Positions 53,449 through 63,202 of a DNA stretch of 64,000 nt are shown here, piece by piece. Origin of the DNA: Agrococcus sp. KRD186 (GTDB taxonomy: Bacteria > Actinomycetota > Actinomycetes > Actinomycetales > Microbacteriaceae). The position numbers and the translations under genes are program-made. Position 1 is the stretch's first letter, and every line of letters begins with the position of its first letter. The notes beneath the pieces were generated by a model. That model worked only from the letters and a program-made list of their open reading frames with translations. It was not told the DNA's origin and ran no database searches. The stretch covers positions 1,268,640-1,332,639 of the forward strand of contig NZ_JABFAP010000001.1 of NCBI RefSeq assembly GCF_017168255.1, given 5' to 3'.

Positions 53449-54477
53449 TCAGCCGAAGAGCATCTCCGCCTCGCGGTAGCGGTGCTCGGGGACGCGCTTG
53501 AGGTCGCCGAGCGCATCGGCCATCGGCACGCGCACGATCTCGGTGCCGCGCAGCGACACCATCGAGCCCCACGCCTTGTCGACGATCGCGTCGACCGCCG
53601 CCAGGCCGAAGCGCGTCGCCAGCACGCGGTCGGCGCCGCTGGGCGCCCCGCCCCGCTGGATGTGGCCGAGCACGGTCGAGCGCGACTCGATGCCGGTGCG
53701 CTCCTCGATCATGGGCGCCAGCAGCTCGCCGATGCCGCCCAGCCGCGGCCGGTTGAAGGCGTCCATGCCCTTGTGCGAGTGCGCCTCGTCCATGCCCTCG
53801 AGCGTGAAGCCCTCGGAGACCACCACGAGCGGCGCGCGGCGTCGGTCGTAGACCGACTGCACGTACTCGCAGATCCACTCGATCGAGCGCGGCTGCTCGG
53901 GGATGAGCGTGACGTGCGCGCCCGTGGCGATGCCGGTGTGCAGGGCGATCCAGCCGACGTGGCGGCCCATCACCTCGAGCACCATGCAGCGCATGTGCGA
54001 GTCGCCCGTGGTGCGCAGCCGGTCGCCCGCCTCCGTGGCGATCTGCACGGCGGTGTCGAAGCCGAATGTGTAGTCGGTGGCGTCGAGGTCGTTGTCGATC
54101 GTCTTCGGCACACCGACGATCGGCAGCCCGTCGTTCGCGAGCCGGTTCGCCGCCGCGAGCGTGCCCTCGCCGCCGATCGCCATCACCGCGTCGATGCCCA
54201 GCCGGGCGAGGTTCTCGCTGATCTTCTCGGGCCCCGCGTTCGGCCCCTCGTAGGGGTTCGTGCGACTGGTGCCGAGGATCGTGCCGCCGATGCGCGAGGT
54301 GCCGCGCACGGCGGAGCGGTTGAGCACGCGCACGTCCCCGTCGACCAGGCCGCGGTAGCCGTCGCGGATGCCCACGAACTCGAGGCCGTGGTGCACCATG
54401 CCGGTGAGCACCGCGGCGCGGATGACTGCGTTGAGCCCGGGGCAGTCGCCACCGGACGTGAGGATGCCGACTCGCAT
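53449..54477 (-). CDS. pfkA: 6-phosphofructokinase
   Basis: Glycolytic phosphorylation of fructose 6-phosphate. 342 residues, starting MRVGILTSGGDCPGLNAVI. The phosphoryl-donor loop reads GGEGTLAAA: glycine at the position equal to E. coli Gly104 indicates ATP use (aspartate marks pyrophosphate enzymes). PKTIDNDL carries a lysine at the E. coli 124 position, as in actinobacterial ATP-PFKs. EVMGRHVGW and HIQRGGAPS complete the substrate site. GGAAGG lies 6 bases before the ATG; in-frame upstream codons are not conserved. Confidence 0.94.
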   Translation of the reverse strand: MRVGILTSGGDCPGLNAVIRAAVLTGMVHHGLEFVGIRDGYRGLVDGDVRVLNRSAVRGTSRIGGTILGTSRTNPYEGPNAGPEKISENLARLGIDAVMAIGGEGTLAAANRLANDGLPIVGVPKTIDNDLDATDYTFGFDTAVQIATEAGDRLRTTGDSHMRCMVLEVMGRHVGWIALHTGIATGAHVTLIPEQPRSIEWICEYVQSVYDRRRAPLVVVSEGFTLEGMDEAHSHKGMDAFNRPRLGGIGELLAPMIEERTGIESRSTVLGHIQRGGAPSGADRVLATRFGLAAVDAIVDKAWGSMVSLRGTEIVRVPMADALGDLKRVPEHRYREAEMLFG

Positions 54478-54567
54478 TTCACCTTCCACCGGACGGCCCT
54501 GGGTGAGCCTGCCGGCGCGTCCATTCAAGCGGCGCGCGCCGGGATTGTCGAACCCCGGCCACCGGCC

Positions 54568-55044
54568 CTAGTCGCCCAGGCGGTTCTTGGTGCGCATGGC
54601 GCGCTCGGCCTCGCGCTTGTCCTGCCGCTCGCGCAGGGCGTGGCGCTTGTCGTACTCGCGCTTGCCCTTCGCGACCGCGAGCTCGACCTTGGCGCGGCCG
54701 TCCGAGAAGTAGAGCGACAGCGGCACGAGCGTGTAGCCGCCCTGCGAGACCTTGGCCGCGAGCTTGTCGATCTGCTCGCGGTGCAGCAGCAGCTTGCGCT
54801 TGCGGCGCGGCGGGTGATTCGTCCAGGTGCCCTGGCCGTAGACCGGGATGTGCACGGCATCGAGCCAGGCCTCGCCGCCGTCGACGAAGGCGTAGCCGTC
54901 GACGAGCGACGCCCGGCCGGCGCGGAGCGACTTCACCTCGGTGCCCGTGAGCACGAGCCCGGCCTCCACGCGGTCCTCGATCGTGTAGTCGTGGCGCGCC
55001 TTCTTGTTCTGCGCCACGACCTTGTGACCCTGTTCGCGCGGCAT
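54568..55044 (-). CDS. smpB: SsrA-binding protein SmpB
   Basis: 158 residues. OB-fold protein that binds tmRNA and occupies the decoding centre. Motifs: [30 protein letters not shown]-type start region (positions about 12-41), HIPVYGQG, and a basic C-terminal helix [21 protein letters not shown] precedes the ATG. A TAGACT box at 55107-55102 suggests its own promoter in the 86-base gap after ftsX. Its RNA partner ssrA is encoded downstream after pfkA. Confidence 0.96.
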   Translation of the reverse strand: MPREQGHKVVAQNKKARHDYTIEDRVEAGLVLTGTEVKSLRAGRASLVDGYAFVDGGEAWLDAVHIPVYGQGTWTNHPPRRKRKLLLHREQIDKLAAKVSQGGYTLVPLSLYFSDGRAKVELAVAKGKREYDKRHALRERQDKREAERAMRTKNRLGD

Positions 55045-55130
55045 GGCTGGCTCCTGGTGTGTGATGACGGATGCGGTGGCCCGGCAGGCGGGCAGCCGTT
55101 CAGTCTAGCCGCAGTCGGCCTCGCCCCGGG

Positions 55131-56045
55131 TCAGATCTTGAGATATCGCCGGATGGCGACGGCGGCCGCGACGCCCGCGAAGAGCACGCCGATGCCGACC
55201 AGCACGGGCGCGACGACCAGCGCGTCGTCGAGCGTGACGATCGCGATCGTCTGCAGCATAGGCGCGACGTAGCCCTGCAGGAAGAAGTGCACGATGGCGA
55301 TCACCGCGCCGGCGGCGAGCACCGCCCCGAGCAGCGCTGCCACGACGCCCTCGATGATGAACGGCGTCTGGATGAAGCGGTTCGACGCGCCCACCAGCCG
55401 CATGATGCCGAGCTCCCGTTTTCGGGAGAAGGCGGAGAGCCTGATGGTGGTGGAGATCAGCAGCACCGCGGCGACGAGCATGAGCACGGCCACGCCGATG
55501 GCGGCGAGGCTCGCGGTGTTGAGCACCTGGAAGATCGGTTCGAGCAGCGCCTGCTGGTCGCGCACCTCCAGCACGCCCGGCAGGGCGGAGGTGGCCTCCC
55601 GGATGAGGTCGGCGTCGGCCGGACTCGACGGCCCCACCCACAGCGCCTCGTTCATGGTCTCGGGGCTGGCGAACTCGGCGCTGGCGGTGCCGCCGAACTG
55701 CTCCATGAAGTTCTCGTACGCCAGCTCGCGATCCTCGAACTCCACGTTGCTGACGTAGGGCGCGATCGCGCCGCTCTCCAGCACATCCCGCACCGCCTGC
55801 ACCTGCTCGGCGGTGGCGGCGGTCTGCGTGCAGGTCTCGGTCGCGTCGACCGGGCCGCAGAAGTAGATGCCGACCTGCGCGCGGTCGTACCAGAAGCCCT
55901 TCATCTGGTTGATCTGCATCTGCAGCAGGATCGCGGCGCCGACGAACGACAGCGAGATGAAGGTGACGAGGATGACGGAGACGACGACCGAGAGGTTGCG
56001 GCGCAGCCCGTTCCAGACCTCCTGCGAGATCAGCTGGATCCTCAC
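55131..56045 (-). CDS. ftsX: Cell division protein FtsX
   Basis: 304 residues. Membrane half of the FtsEX complex that activates cell-wall hydrolases at the septum. Four membrane segments: about 21-43, then 170-195, 220-245 and 270-295, with a large extracellular loop between the first two (includes [10 protein letters not shown], a likely disulfide). [19 protein letters not shown] is the conserved FtsX motif. GTG start overlaps the ftsE stop (GTGA). Confidence 0.95.
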   Translation of the reverse strand: MRIQLISQEVWNGLRRNLSVVVSVILVTFISLSFVGAAILLQMQINQMKGFWYDRAQVGIYFCGPVDATETCTQTAATAEQVQAVRDVLESGAIAPYVSNVEFEDRELAYENFMEQFGGTASAEFASPETMNEALWVGPSSPADADLIREATSALPGVLEVRDQQALLEPIFQVLNTASLAAIGVAVLMLVAAVLLISTTIRLSAFSRKRELGIMRLVGASNRFIQTPFIIEGVVAALLGAVLAAGAVIAIVHFFLQGYVAPMLQTIAIVTLDDALVVAPVLVGIGVLFAGVAAAVAIRRYLKI

Positions 56046-56764
56046 GCGATCTCCTCCTCGTCGAAGGCGGGGTCGGCCAGGTGCCGCTTGTAGCTGCCGT
56101 GGGCCTCGTCGCGCATGATCACGCCGGCGTCGAGCTCGACGACGCGCTTCTGCAGCTCGTCGACGATCGAGGCCTCGTGCGTGGCCATCACGACCGTCGT
56201 GCCGCCCTCGTTGATGCGGGCGAGCAGTGCCATGATGCCGGCACTGGTGGATGGGTCGAGGTTGCCGGTCGGCTCGTCCGCCAGCAGGATGGGTGGTCGG
56301 TTCACGACCGCGCGGGCGATGGCGACGCGCTGCTGCTCGCCGCCGGAGAGCTCGTGCGGCAGGCGGCTCGCCTTGCCGGCGAGCCCGACGACCTTGAGCA
56401 CGTCCGGCACGGCCTCGGAGATGAAGCCGCGGCTCTTGCCGATCACCTGCAGCGTGAAGGCGACGTTCTCGTACACCGTCTTGTTGTGCAGCAGCCGGAA
56501 GTCCTGGAAGACCACGCCGAGGTTGCGGCGGAAGAAGGGCACGCGGCGGTTGGGCAGCGCCTTCAGCCGCTGCCCGAGCACGTGCACCTCGCCGCCGGTG
56601 GGCACCTCCTCGCGCAGGACCATGCGGATGAGCGTGGACTTGCCGGAGCCGGAGGCGCCGACGAGGAACACGAATTCGCCCTTGAGGATCTCCAGGGAGA
56701 CGCGCTCAAGAGCGGGGCGGGCTTTGCGGGAATAGGTCTTCGAGACCTCGTCGAAGCGGATCAT
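56042..56764 (-). CDS. ftsE: Cell division ATP-binding protein FtsE
   Basis: 240 residues, ABC ATPase partner of FtsX. Walker [11 protein letters not shown] (about 36-45), VFQDFRLL (Q loop), signature [14 protein letters not shown] (about 137) and Walker [13 protein letters not shown]. The C-terminal 20 residues are acidic. A TAGCCT box lies 9 bases before the ATG, so the mRNA has almost no leader; usual prfB-ftsE linkage is interrupted by the HpaB-type gene. Confidence 0.96.
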   Translation of the reverse strand: MIRFDEVSKTYSRKARPALERVSLEILKGEFVFLVGASGSGKSTLIRMVLREEVPTGGEVHVLGQRLKALPNRRVPFFRRNLGVVFQDFRLLHNKTVYENVAFTLQVIGKSRGFISEAVPDVLKVVGLAGKASRLPHELSGGEQQRVAIARAVVNRPPILLADEPTGNLDPSTSAGIMALLARINEGGTTVVMATHEASIVDELQKRVVELDAGVIMRDEAHGSYKRHLADPAFDEEEIA

Positions 56765-56816
56765 GACCTGTCGAGGCTACGGGCGCGCGCGCCATCCTCC
56801 GCGTTGCGGCGCGGCG

Positions 56817-56859
56817 GGTCTCGATTCGCGTGCGGGCTTCGCCCGGCCGCTACTCGACC
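56817..56859. repeat. Interspersed palindrome-like repeat, copy B
   Basis: Read on the minus strand: GGTCGAGTAGCGGCC, a GGGC-GAA-GCCC hairpin, then CGAATCGAGACC. It shares its ends and plan with the repeat at 20404-20443. The TAG stop of the HpaB-type gene (56852-56850) lies inside the repeat, so the last codons of that gene (PVE) come from it. Confidence 0.6.
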
Positions 56860-58301
56860 GGCGGGCGCTGCCAGTCGTCGATGCGGCCGGTGGCCTTCGC
56901 ACCGGCCAGGATGCCGAGGTGCATGCGCTCCGGCTGGCCGAAGTAGCTGCGCTCGTAGAGCTCGTGCCGCGCGCCGAAGCCCGTGCCGACCGCATCCCAC
57001 AGCTCGCCCATGATCTCGAGCCGCTGACGCGCATCCGCCCCTCCCGAGCCGCGCAGCAGCGGTTCGATCGGCGCGACGTGCTCGCTGCCGAGCGAGCCCG
57101 GCGGCACCGGCAGGTGCGCGAACGCGGAGGCGAGCATCGTCTGCAGGTTGACGCGCATGCGGCTGTAGGCGTCGGGGCCGTAGGCGGCGAAGGCCATCGC
57201 CGCCTGCGGGCCGGGCCCGATCGAGTCGCCCGAGGGCACCGCCTGCTCGATCATCGCGTCGCGCAGCGCGGCGACGGTGTCGCGGTAGGCGATCAGCTCG
57301 CCCAGCGCCGCCTGCACCCCGCGCAGCTCGCTCGTGCCCATGATCTCGGTCGCGCGCACGGCCAGAGCGGCGATGCGCTCGAGCTTCGCCTCCAGCCGGG
57401 TGGTCGCCTGGAAGACCAGCCGCACGTTCCAGCCGACGGCGCCCTTGTTGAAGGCCAGCATGGTCTCGGGGTCGCGGATGAAGACATCCGCCCACGGCAC
57501 CAGCACGTCGTCGAAGACCACCAGCGCGTCGTGCTCGGCGAAGCGGCTCGACAGCGGCGCATCGGCATGCGCGGGGATGCCGCGCGTGTAGACGCGGATG
57601 CCTTCGCTCGCGACGGGCACGGAGGCCGCGATCGCGAACGCCTCGGTCTGCACCTCTCCCCCGAAGTGCGACACCAGCAGCCGCTGCGCCGTGGCGGCGC
57701 CGGTGACGACGGCCTTCGCGCCGCGGATGACCACGCCCTCGTCGGTCTCGCGCACGACGTGCAAGAACACATCCCCCACCTCGTCCGGCGGCAGGTCGCG
57801 GTCGACGGGCGGGTTCACGAGCGCCTGCGCGTAGTGGGTGACGTCGCGCTGGTCGCGGGCCAGCATGTCGCGCACGTTCTGCTCGAAGCGGCCGAAGAAC
57901 GGCGCGTGCGCGGCCATCGAGGTGATCACACACGCCATGAACTCGGGTGTGCGGCCGACCCAGCCGTGCGTCCTGCGCTGCCAGGCCTTGATGGCGTCGC
58001 GCTGCACGCGCAGCTCGTCGCGCGACTGCGGCACGGCCCAGAACGGATGCGTCAGGCCGGCTACGTCGGCCGTCGGCACCATGGGCACGTCGGAGTCGAC
58101 CTCGTGCAGCGTGTCGTAGAGACCGGCGATCGTGGCGGCCGTGCCCGCGAAGGCGGGATGCTCGGCGACCCGCTCGACGGGCACGCCGTCGTGGATGACG
58201 ACGCGGCCGTCGTCGAGGCTGGCCAGGTAGTCGGCGCCGGTCTGCGGCCGGCCGCTCGCGGACGCGGCGGGCTGGCGCTCGCCGCTGCTCGATCGGGACA
58301 C
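56850..58301 (-). CDS. 4-hydroxyphenylacetate 3-monooxygenase (HpaB)-family protein
   Basis: 483 residues, flavin-dependent two-component oxygenase/acyl-CoA dehydrogenase-like fold. Visible: TGADYLASLDDGR-VV at the N-terminus, THPFWAVPQSRDEL, ITSMAAHAPFFGRFEQNVR, RGAKAVVTGAATAQ and DVLVPWADVFI. The substrate is a phenolic compound in characterised relatives; here it is not determined, and no flavin reductase partner gene is nearby. GTG 58301 starts 7 bases after the prfB stop with AGGAG in between, so it is cotranscribed with prfB. It breaks the usual prfB-ftsE order and ends in a dispersed repeat, which suggests insertion. Confidence 0.83.
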   Translation of the reverse strand: MSRSSSGERQPAASASGRPQTGADYLASLDDGRVVIHDGVPVERVAEHPAFAGTAATIAGLYDTLHEVDSDVPMVPTADVAGLTHPFWAVPQSRDELRVQRDAIKAWQRRTHGWVGRTPEFMACVITSMAAHAPFFGRFEQNVRDMLARDQRDVTHYAQALVNPPVDRDLPPDEVGDVFLHVVRETDEGVVIRGAKAVVTGAATAQRLLVSHFGGEVQTEAFAIAASVPVASEGIRVYTRGIPAHADAPLSSRFAEHDALVVFDDVLVPWADVFIRDPETMLAFNKGAVGWNVRLVFQATTRLEAKLERIAALAVRATEIMGTSELRGVQAALGELIAYRDTVAALRDAMIEQAVPSGDSIGPGPQAAMAFAAYGPDAYSRMRVNLQTMLASAFAHLPVPPGSLGSEHVAPIEPLLRGSGGADARQRLEIMGELWDAVGTGFGARHELYERSYFGQPERMHLGILAGAKATGRIDDWQRPPVE

Positions 58302-58308
58302 GATGCTC

Positions 58309-59427
58309 CTAGTCGTCGGACTCCTGCTGCTGCCGCTTGCGCCAGCGGATGCCGGCGGCGATGAAGCCGTCGAGGTCGCCGTCGAAGACCGCCGAGGGGT
58401 TGTTGACCTCGTGCAGCGTGCGGAGGTCCTTCACCATCTGGTAGGGCGCGAGCACGTAGGAGCGCATCTGGTCGCCCCAGCTGGCGGAGATGTTGCCGGC
58501 GAGATCCTTCTTGCGGGCGGCCTCCTCCTCGCGCTTGAGCAGCATCAGCCGGCTCTGCAGCACGCGCATCGCGGCGGCGCGGTTCTGGATCTGGCTCTTC
58601 TCGTTCTGCATCGAGACCACGACGCCGGTGGGGATGTGCGTGAGACGCACCGCGGAGTCAGTGGTGTTGACGCTCTGGCCGCCCGGCCCGGAGGAGCGGA
58701 AGACGTCGACCCGGATGTCGTTCTCGGGGATCTCGATCTCGTCGACCTGCTCGAACAGCGGCACGACCTCGACGGCCGCGAACGAGGTCTGGCGCTTGCC
58801 CGCGGCGCCGAAGGGGCTCATGCGCACCAGGCGGTGCGTGCCCGCCTCGACCGACAGGTTGCCGAAGGCGTAGGGCGCATCGATCTCGAACGACGCAGAC
58901 TTGATGCCCGCCTCCTCCGCATAGCTCGTCTCGTAGACGCTCACGGGCATGCCGTGCTGCTCGGCGTAGCGCAGGTACATGCGCAGCAGCATCTCGGAGA
59001 AGTCGGATGCGTCCACACCGCCGGCGCCGGCGCGGATCGTGACGACGGCGGGGAGCTGGTCGAACTCGCCGTCGAGCAGTGTGCGCACCTCGAGCTCGGA
59101 GATGAGCTTCTGCAGGCTCTTGAGCTCCTTGCGGGATTCCTGCTGCGTCTCCTCGTCGCCCTCCTCGTTCGCCATCTGGACGAGCACCTCGAGGTCGTCG
59201 ATGCGCGACTCGATCGAGGTGATGCGCTTGAGGTCGGCCTGCGCGTGGCTGAGCTCGCTGGTGACCTTCTGCGCCGCATCGGGGTCGTCCCACAGGTCGG
59301 GGGCGCCGGCGGCCTCCGACAGCCGCTCGATGTCTGCCTGCAGTCGCTCGGCGTCGAGCACCGACTTGATGTCGAAGAACGTGGAGCGCAGCTCGGCGAT
59401 GTCGCCGGCGATGTCGAGATCGGCCAT
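58309..59427 (-). CDS. prfB: Peptide chain release factor 2
   Basis: 372 residues. Reads UGA and UAA and triggers peptide release. SPF codon-recognition motif in [16 protein letters not shown] (about 197), GGQ motif in [15 protein letters not shown] (about 243), and an N-terminal helical domain with acidic heptads. No in-frame UGA, so there is no programmed +1 frameshift as in E. coli. ATG 59427 is preferred over ATG 59433 because a TAGGCT box lies 8 bases before it, too close for the upstream ATG to be transcribed whole. Confidence 0.96.
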   Translation of the reverse strand: MADLDIAGDIAELRSTFFDIKSVLDAERLQADIERLSEAAGAPDLWDDPDAAQKVTSELSHAQADLKRITSIESRIDDLEVLVQMANEEGDEETQQESRKELKSLQKLISELEVRTLLDGEFDQLPAVVTIRAGAGGVDASDFSEMLLRMYLRYAEQHGMPVSVYETSYAEEAGIKSASFEIDAPYAFGNLSVEAGTHRLVRMSPFGAAGKRQTSFAAVEVVPLFEQVDEIEIPENDIRVDVFRSSGPGGQSVNTTDSAVRLTHIPTGVVVSMQNEKSQIQNRAAAMRVLQSRLMLLKREEEAARKKDLAGNISASWGDQMRSYVLAPYQMVKDLRTLHEVNNPSAVFDGDLDGFIAAGIRWRKRQQQESDD

Positions 59428-59500
59428 GATCATCCAGCCTACCGACGCGAGCCCGCGCGCTCGCACGGCCGACCCGGCGCATCCGCCGTAGGCTCTGCCT

Positions 59501-60733
59501 GTGAGCGGAGTCGACCAGTCGGAGCGCTTCCCGTGGCGGAAGGTGGCGGGCGCGGCGTACGTGCCCACCGCAGCGTTCGCGATCGGCGAGGGCGCGGTCA
59601 TCCCCTACATCCCGCTCATCGCCGGCGAGCTCGGCGCCTCGCTCGCGGTGGCTGCCGTGGTGGCCGCGATGCTGACCGTCGGCCAGTTGGCAGGTGACGT
59701 GCCCGGCGGCACGGTGGTCGCGCGCTTCGGCGAGCGGGCCACCATGGTCGGCGCCGGTCTGCTGGTGCTGGTCGCGCTCGTGATCGCGTTCTTCTCGACC
59801 GAGTGGTGGATGCTGGCGGTCGCGATCTTCGTGCTCGGGCTCGGGCACGCGGTCTTCGCGCTCGCCAGGCATGCCTTCATGACCACCTACGTGCCGCTGC
59901 GCTACCGCGCCAGGGCGCTGTCGACGCTCGGCGGCATCTTCCGCATGGGCATGTTCGTGGGGCCGCTGATCGGCTCGGCGGTGCTGGGGCTGGGCTTCGC
60001 GCTCGGCTCGGTCTGGGTGATCTGCGCGATCGGCACGATCGTCGCGATCGTGGTGCTGATCGTGCTGCCGGACCCGTCCTCGGTGTTCGAGCACAGCACC
60101 GCGACCACGGGCGTGATCGAGCTGCGGGCCGAGCGCACCGGCATCTGGCAGGTGGTGCGGCAGAACGCCCGCTCGCTCGCGACCGTCGGCATCGGCGCGG
60201 CGATGCTCGCGCTCGCGCGGCAGGCGCGCAACGTGCTGCTGCCGCTGTGGGCGATCTCGATCGGGCTCGACGGGGTGACGACGGGCCTCGTGATCGGCAT
60301 CGCGGGAGGCGTCGACTTCGCGCTCTTCTTCATCTCGGGCTGGGTGATGGATCGCTTCGGTCGGCTCTGGAGCGTGGTGCCCTCGCTCGCGCTCATGGCG
60401 CTGTCGTTCCTGCTGCTGGCGTTCACGCACGACATCGACGCCGCTGTGCTGTGGTTCTGGATCGCCGCGATCGTGATGGCGCTCGGCAACGGCCTCGGCT
60501 CCGGCATCCTGATGACGCTCGGCGCCGATCTCGCCGATCCCCGCAATCCGGCGCCCTTCCTGGGCGCCTGGCGGCTGACGACCGACGCCGGCGGCGCGGT
60601 CGCGCCGCTGCTGATCTCGCTGCTGATCTCGGTCGCGTCGATCACGTGGGCGGCGGGCGGGCTGACGGTGCTGTGCCTGTTCGGCGCCGGCATGCTGCTG
60701 CGCTGGCTGCCGCGGAAGCCGCGCGGCACGTAG
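59501..60733 (+). CDS. MFS transporter (12 membrane segments)
   Basis: 410 residues with twelve hydrophobic helices. A motif-A-like loop is [16 protein letters not shown] (about 67) and [22 protein letters not shown] follows helix 4-5. YajR/tetracycline-type single-domain exporter by layout; substrate unknown. GTG start with TAGGCT exactly 6 bases upstream and no ribosome site: leaderless. Divergent from prfB, 73 bases between starts. Confidence 0.87.
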   Translation: MSGVDQSERFPWRKVAGAAYVPTAAFAIGEGAVIPYIPLIAGELGASLAVAAVVAAMLTVGQLAGDVPGGTVVARFGERATMVGAGLLVLVALVIAFFSTEWWMLAVAIFVLGLGHAVFALARHAFMTTYVPLRYRARALSTLGGIFRMGMFVGPLIGSAVLGLGFALGSVWVICAIGTIVAIVVLIVLPDPSSVFEHSTATTGVIELRAERTGIWQVVRQNARSLATVGIGAAMLALARQARNVLLPLWAISIGLDGVTTGLVIGIAGGVDFALFFISGWVMDRFGRLWSVVPSLALMALSFLLLAFTHDIDAAVLWFWIAAIVMALGNGLGSGILMTLGADLADPRNPAPFLGAWRLTTDAGGAVAPLLISLLISVASITWAAGGLTVLCLFGAGMLLRWLPRKPRGT

Positions 60734-60774
60734 CGGCGCAGCACGGCTCCGCAGCACGGTCGGGGCGGCGCGCC

Positions 60775-61221
60775 TCAGTCGACGAAGACCGCCCGAGCGG
60801 TCGAGGTGACATCGAGCCGGATGCCCTCCGGCAGCAGCAGCGAGACCACCGGCGGCCGCCACGCGCTGGAGACGGTGACGGTGGCGCTGCGGGCATCGGC
60901 CGCCGCACCGTCGACGCGGAGGCCGTCGAGGTCGCCACCGGCGCGCGACGCCCACGCGGCAGCCGCGCGATCGACGGCGCCGTCGGCGAGCTCGGGCGCG
61001 GCGGCGGTGCCGTCGAAGCGCACCTGCTCGAGGGCGAACGCCTCGGCCGCCGCGAGCGCCGCACCATCGGCGACGGTGAACAGCCGCCGCCGCTCGATGA
61101 GCATGCTCGTCGCAGCGGTGACCGCGATGATCAGCGACAGCGCGAGCGCGGCGAAGCCGATCGTCAGCAGCAGCGTCGAGCCCTCCTCCTCGCGCAGCAC
61201 CCTGCGCAGCAGCCGCCTCAC
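60775..61221 (-). CDS. Tad pilus TadG-like protein
   Basis: 148 residues. A short basic start and EEEGSTLLLTIGFAALALSLIIAVTAATSML form an N-terminal membrane anchor typical of TadE/TadG pseudopilin-like proteins; the rest is exported ([14 protein letters not shown] is the usual helix after the anchor). GTG start overlaps the stop of the upstream TadE-like gene (GTGA). Last gene of the Tad operon in this window. Confidence 0.75.
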   Translation of the reverse strand: MRRLLRRVLREEEGSTLLLTIGFAALALSLIIAVTAATSMLIERRRLFTVADGAALAAAEAFALEQVRFDGTAAAPELADGAVDRAAAAWASRAGGDLDGLRVDGAAADARSATVTVSSAWRPPVVSLLLPEGIRLDVTSTARAVFVD

Positions 61222-61712
61222 GGGGCTCCCCCGAACGCCGACACCGGCTGCATCGCCTGCGCCGAGACGGGCACGCCCAGCCCCACGTCGAGCTGCAGCA
61301 CCGGCGGCGCGAACGGCAGCGGCACCGTCGCGCCGAGCTGCACCGTCACCGTCCCTCGAGGGGTGTCGCAGGCGCCGGGATCGGGGGCGCAGGAGATGGT
61401 GACATCCACCTGCTCGGCAGCGAGCCCCGCATCCGCCATCGCGACGCGCAGCGCCCGGTCGGCGGCCACGAGGCCGGCCTCGTGCGAGTCCGCCTGCGCG
61501 ATCGTGCGCGCGGCATGGCGTGCGCCGCCCTCGAGCCCGAGCACCGCGTGCTGGATCTGCCCGAGCGTCAGCACGAGGTAGACGAGCGGCACGAGCAGCA
61601 GCACGCCGACGGTGAGGAACTCGAGCGAGGCGGAGCCGGAGTCGTCCGCGAGACGACGCACGCCGCGGACGACGCCGGGCCATCGCTCACCCCAGCGTCT
61701 CGACCGGCGCAT
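61218..61712 (-). CDS. TadE-like pilus assembly protein (second copy)
   Basis: 164 residues. DDSGSASLEFLTVGVLLLVPLVYLVLTLGQ is the TadE processing/membrane motif (glutamate at +5-like position), followed by HAVLGLEGGARHAART. The exported part has a CAPDPGAC pair. It overlaps the previous TadE gene by 26 bases; GGAGGTGA lies 7 bases before ATG 61712, supporting that start. Confidence 0.8.
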   Translation of the reverse strand: MRRSRRWGERWPGVVRGVRRLADDSGSASLEFLTVGVLLLVPLVYLVLTLGQIQHAVLGLEGGARHAARTIAQADSHEAGLVAADRALRVAMADAGLAAEQVDVTISCAPDPGACDTPRGTVTVQLGATVPLPFAPPVLQLDVGLGVPVSAQAMQPVSAFGGAP

Positions 61713-62067
61713 GCCCGGTCACCTCCAGCGCCGTCGGGCCGATCAGCCCGAACACGGGCAGCGGCGCGGCCACGCGGATCTCGATCGTCTCGAGCCCGGC
61801 GACCGTCGCGGTCGAGGCCGAGACCTGCTCGGCGTACCTGGCACCGATCGCCATCGTGATCAGCTGCCTGGTGCGCACGACGCCGGCCGACGCATCCGCC
61901 CCCACCAATGAGGCGTGGCGCGCACCCTCGGCGGCCGCATCGGCGACGGTCGCCCGCACGTGCAGCGCCAGCGAGAGCTGCATGACCGAGAGCACGAGGA
62001 CGACGAGCAGCCCTGCCACCATCGTGAACTCGGCGACCGCCGAGCCGCGCTCGTCGGCCAGCCGCAT
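61687..62067 (-). CDS. TadE-like pilus assembly protein (first copy)
   Basis: 126 residues: DERGSAVAEFTMVAGLLVVLVLSVMQL anchor, then VADAAAEGARHASLVGADAS. TadE/TadF-type minor pseudopilins help build the Flp pilus. The ATG shares one base with the preceding stop (TGATG), so translation is coupled to the Flp-like gene. Confidence 0.82.
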   Translation of the reverse strand: MRLADERGSAVAEFTMVAGLLVVLVLSVMQLSLALHVRATVADAAAEGARHASLVGADASAGVVRTRQLITMAIGARYAEQVSASTATVAGLETIEIRVAAPLPVFGLIGPTALEVTGHAPVETLG

Positions 62068-62255
62068 CAGAAGCTCGTGACGCGCGCGATCGCCTGCTCG
62101 AAGACGCCCGTGAGCGCAGGCCCCGCGACCGTCCAGATCACGATCACCAGTCCGGCGGTCATCAGGGTGACGAGCACCCAGCCGGGCACGTCTCCGCGCT
62201 CCTCGTCGTGGATGCGCCCGACCAGGCGCTGGAATCGTCGGCTGATCGTCGACAT
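62067..62255 (-). CDS. Small Flp-like membrane peptide of the Tad locus
   Basis: 62 residues. DEERGDVPGWVLVTLMTAGLVIVIWTVAGPALTGVFEQAI (about 20-58) is one membrane helix after an acidic start, resembling Flp pilins in size, position and layout, although the usual pilin processing site is not clear. AAGGAGG-like sequence (GAAGGAG) precedes the ATG at 62255. Lies between tadC and the tadE copies, where the pilin gene usually is. Confidence 0.7.
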   Translation of the reverse strand: MSTISRRFQRLVGRIHDEERGDVPGWVLVTLMTAGLVIVIWTVAGPALTGVFEQAIARVTSF

Positions 62256-62266
62256 GTGCTCCTCCT

Positions 62267-63202
62267 TCAGAATCCGACTTGCAGGACGTGGATGCCCGGC
62301 CACAGTGCGAACGCGACGGTCGTCGGCAACAAACCAAAGACCAGTGGCACGAGCATGGAGATCTCCTTGCGACCCGCCGCCTCGAGCAGGTCGCGCTTCG
62401 CCGCGTCGCGCGCATCGACCGCCTGAGCCTGCAGCGTCTGCGACAGCGGTGTGCCTCGCTCGAGCGCACCGCGCATCTGGTCGACGCTGCGGGTCACGCC
62501 GGGGTGATCGAGCTCGTCGGCGAGCGTCGCGAGCGCGCTCGACAGGCTCGCGCCCGCGGCAGCGTCGGCGACCACCCCCGACAGCTCCCGGCCGAGCGCG
62601 CTGTGCCCAGCGGCTCCCACGCGTCGCAGGGCATCCCCCAGCCCCTCGCCCGCGGCGAGGCTGAGCGAGAGGAACTCCAGGATGGAGGGCAGCTCGCTCG
62701 AGATGCGCGCGAGCCGGCGCTTCGCGCGATGCTGCAGCAGCCAGTCGAGCGTGAGCGCCCCGATCGCCGCCCCCAGCAGCGCGAGCGCCGCCGGCAGCGC
62801 CACATGCCCGCCCTGGACAGCCCCCGCGACCCCGAGCGCCGCCCCGACGGCTCCGCAGAGCACGCTCCAGCGCAGCTGGCGGCCGCGGAGCTCGCCGACC
62901 GTCTCGGCCGATGCCGCCTGCCGCAGCCGGCGACGGATGCCCTCCGGCGCGCCGAGCACCGCGTGCACGACCGGCGCCACGCGATCACCGATCGGCGACG
63001 CGACGACGCCGAGCACGCGGCTCGGGCTAACGCGGCGGCGCGCGATCAGGTCGCGGGCGCCTGCGGAGACGTCGAGCACGTAGGGCGCCACCCGGTGCAG
63101 CAGCAGGGGACGGCGCAGCACCGGGACGAGGCTCACCAGCATCCACAGTCCGAAGCCCAGGCTTGCGCCCAGGATGAGGCTCCAACCGAGCTCGGCGCTC
63201 AC
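62267..63202 (-). CDS. tadC: TadC-like type II secretion F-domain protein
   Basis: 311 residues. Two N-terminal membrane helices, then a cytoplasmic T2SSF domain with LPSILEFLSLSLAAGEGLGDALRRV (about 167-191) and a C-terminal helix pair ending LVPLVFGLLPTTVAFALWP. Works with TadB as the inner-membrane platform of the Flp pilus. GTG start overlaps the tadB stop (GTGA). Confidence 0.9.
   Translation of the reverse strand: MSAELGWSLILGASLGFGLWMLVSLVPVLRRPLLLHRVAPYVLDVSAGARDLIARRRVSPSRVLGVVASPIGDRVAPVVHAVLGAPEGIRRRLRQAASAETVGELRGRQLRWSVLCGAVGAALGVAGAVQGGHVALPAALALLGAAIGALTLDWLLQHRAKRRLARISSELPSILEFLSLSLAAGEGLGDALRRVGAAGHSALGRELSGVVADAAAGASLSSALATLADELDHPGVTRSVDQMRGALERGTPLSQTLQAQAVDARDAAKRDLLEAAGRKEISMLVPLVFGLLPTTVAFALWPGIHVLQVGF

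Noticed and set aside
53449-54477. Pyrophosphate-dependent phosphofructokinase
   Set aside because: The lysine in PKTIDND hints at it, but the glycine in GGEGT, the residue that decides the donor, indicates ATP.
54538-54559. Terminator hairpin after smpB (GCCGGG / CCCGGC)
   Set aside because: Only six base pairs with a ten-base loop and no T-run; too weak to list as a feature.
58309-59433. Programmed +1 frameshift in prfB
   Set aside because: The frame is continuous with no in-frame UGA near codon 25, so the E. coli-type autoregulation is absent.
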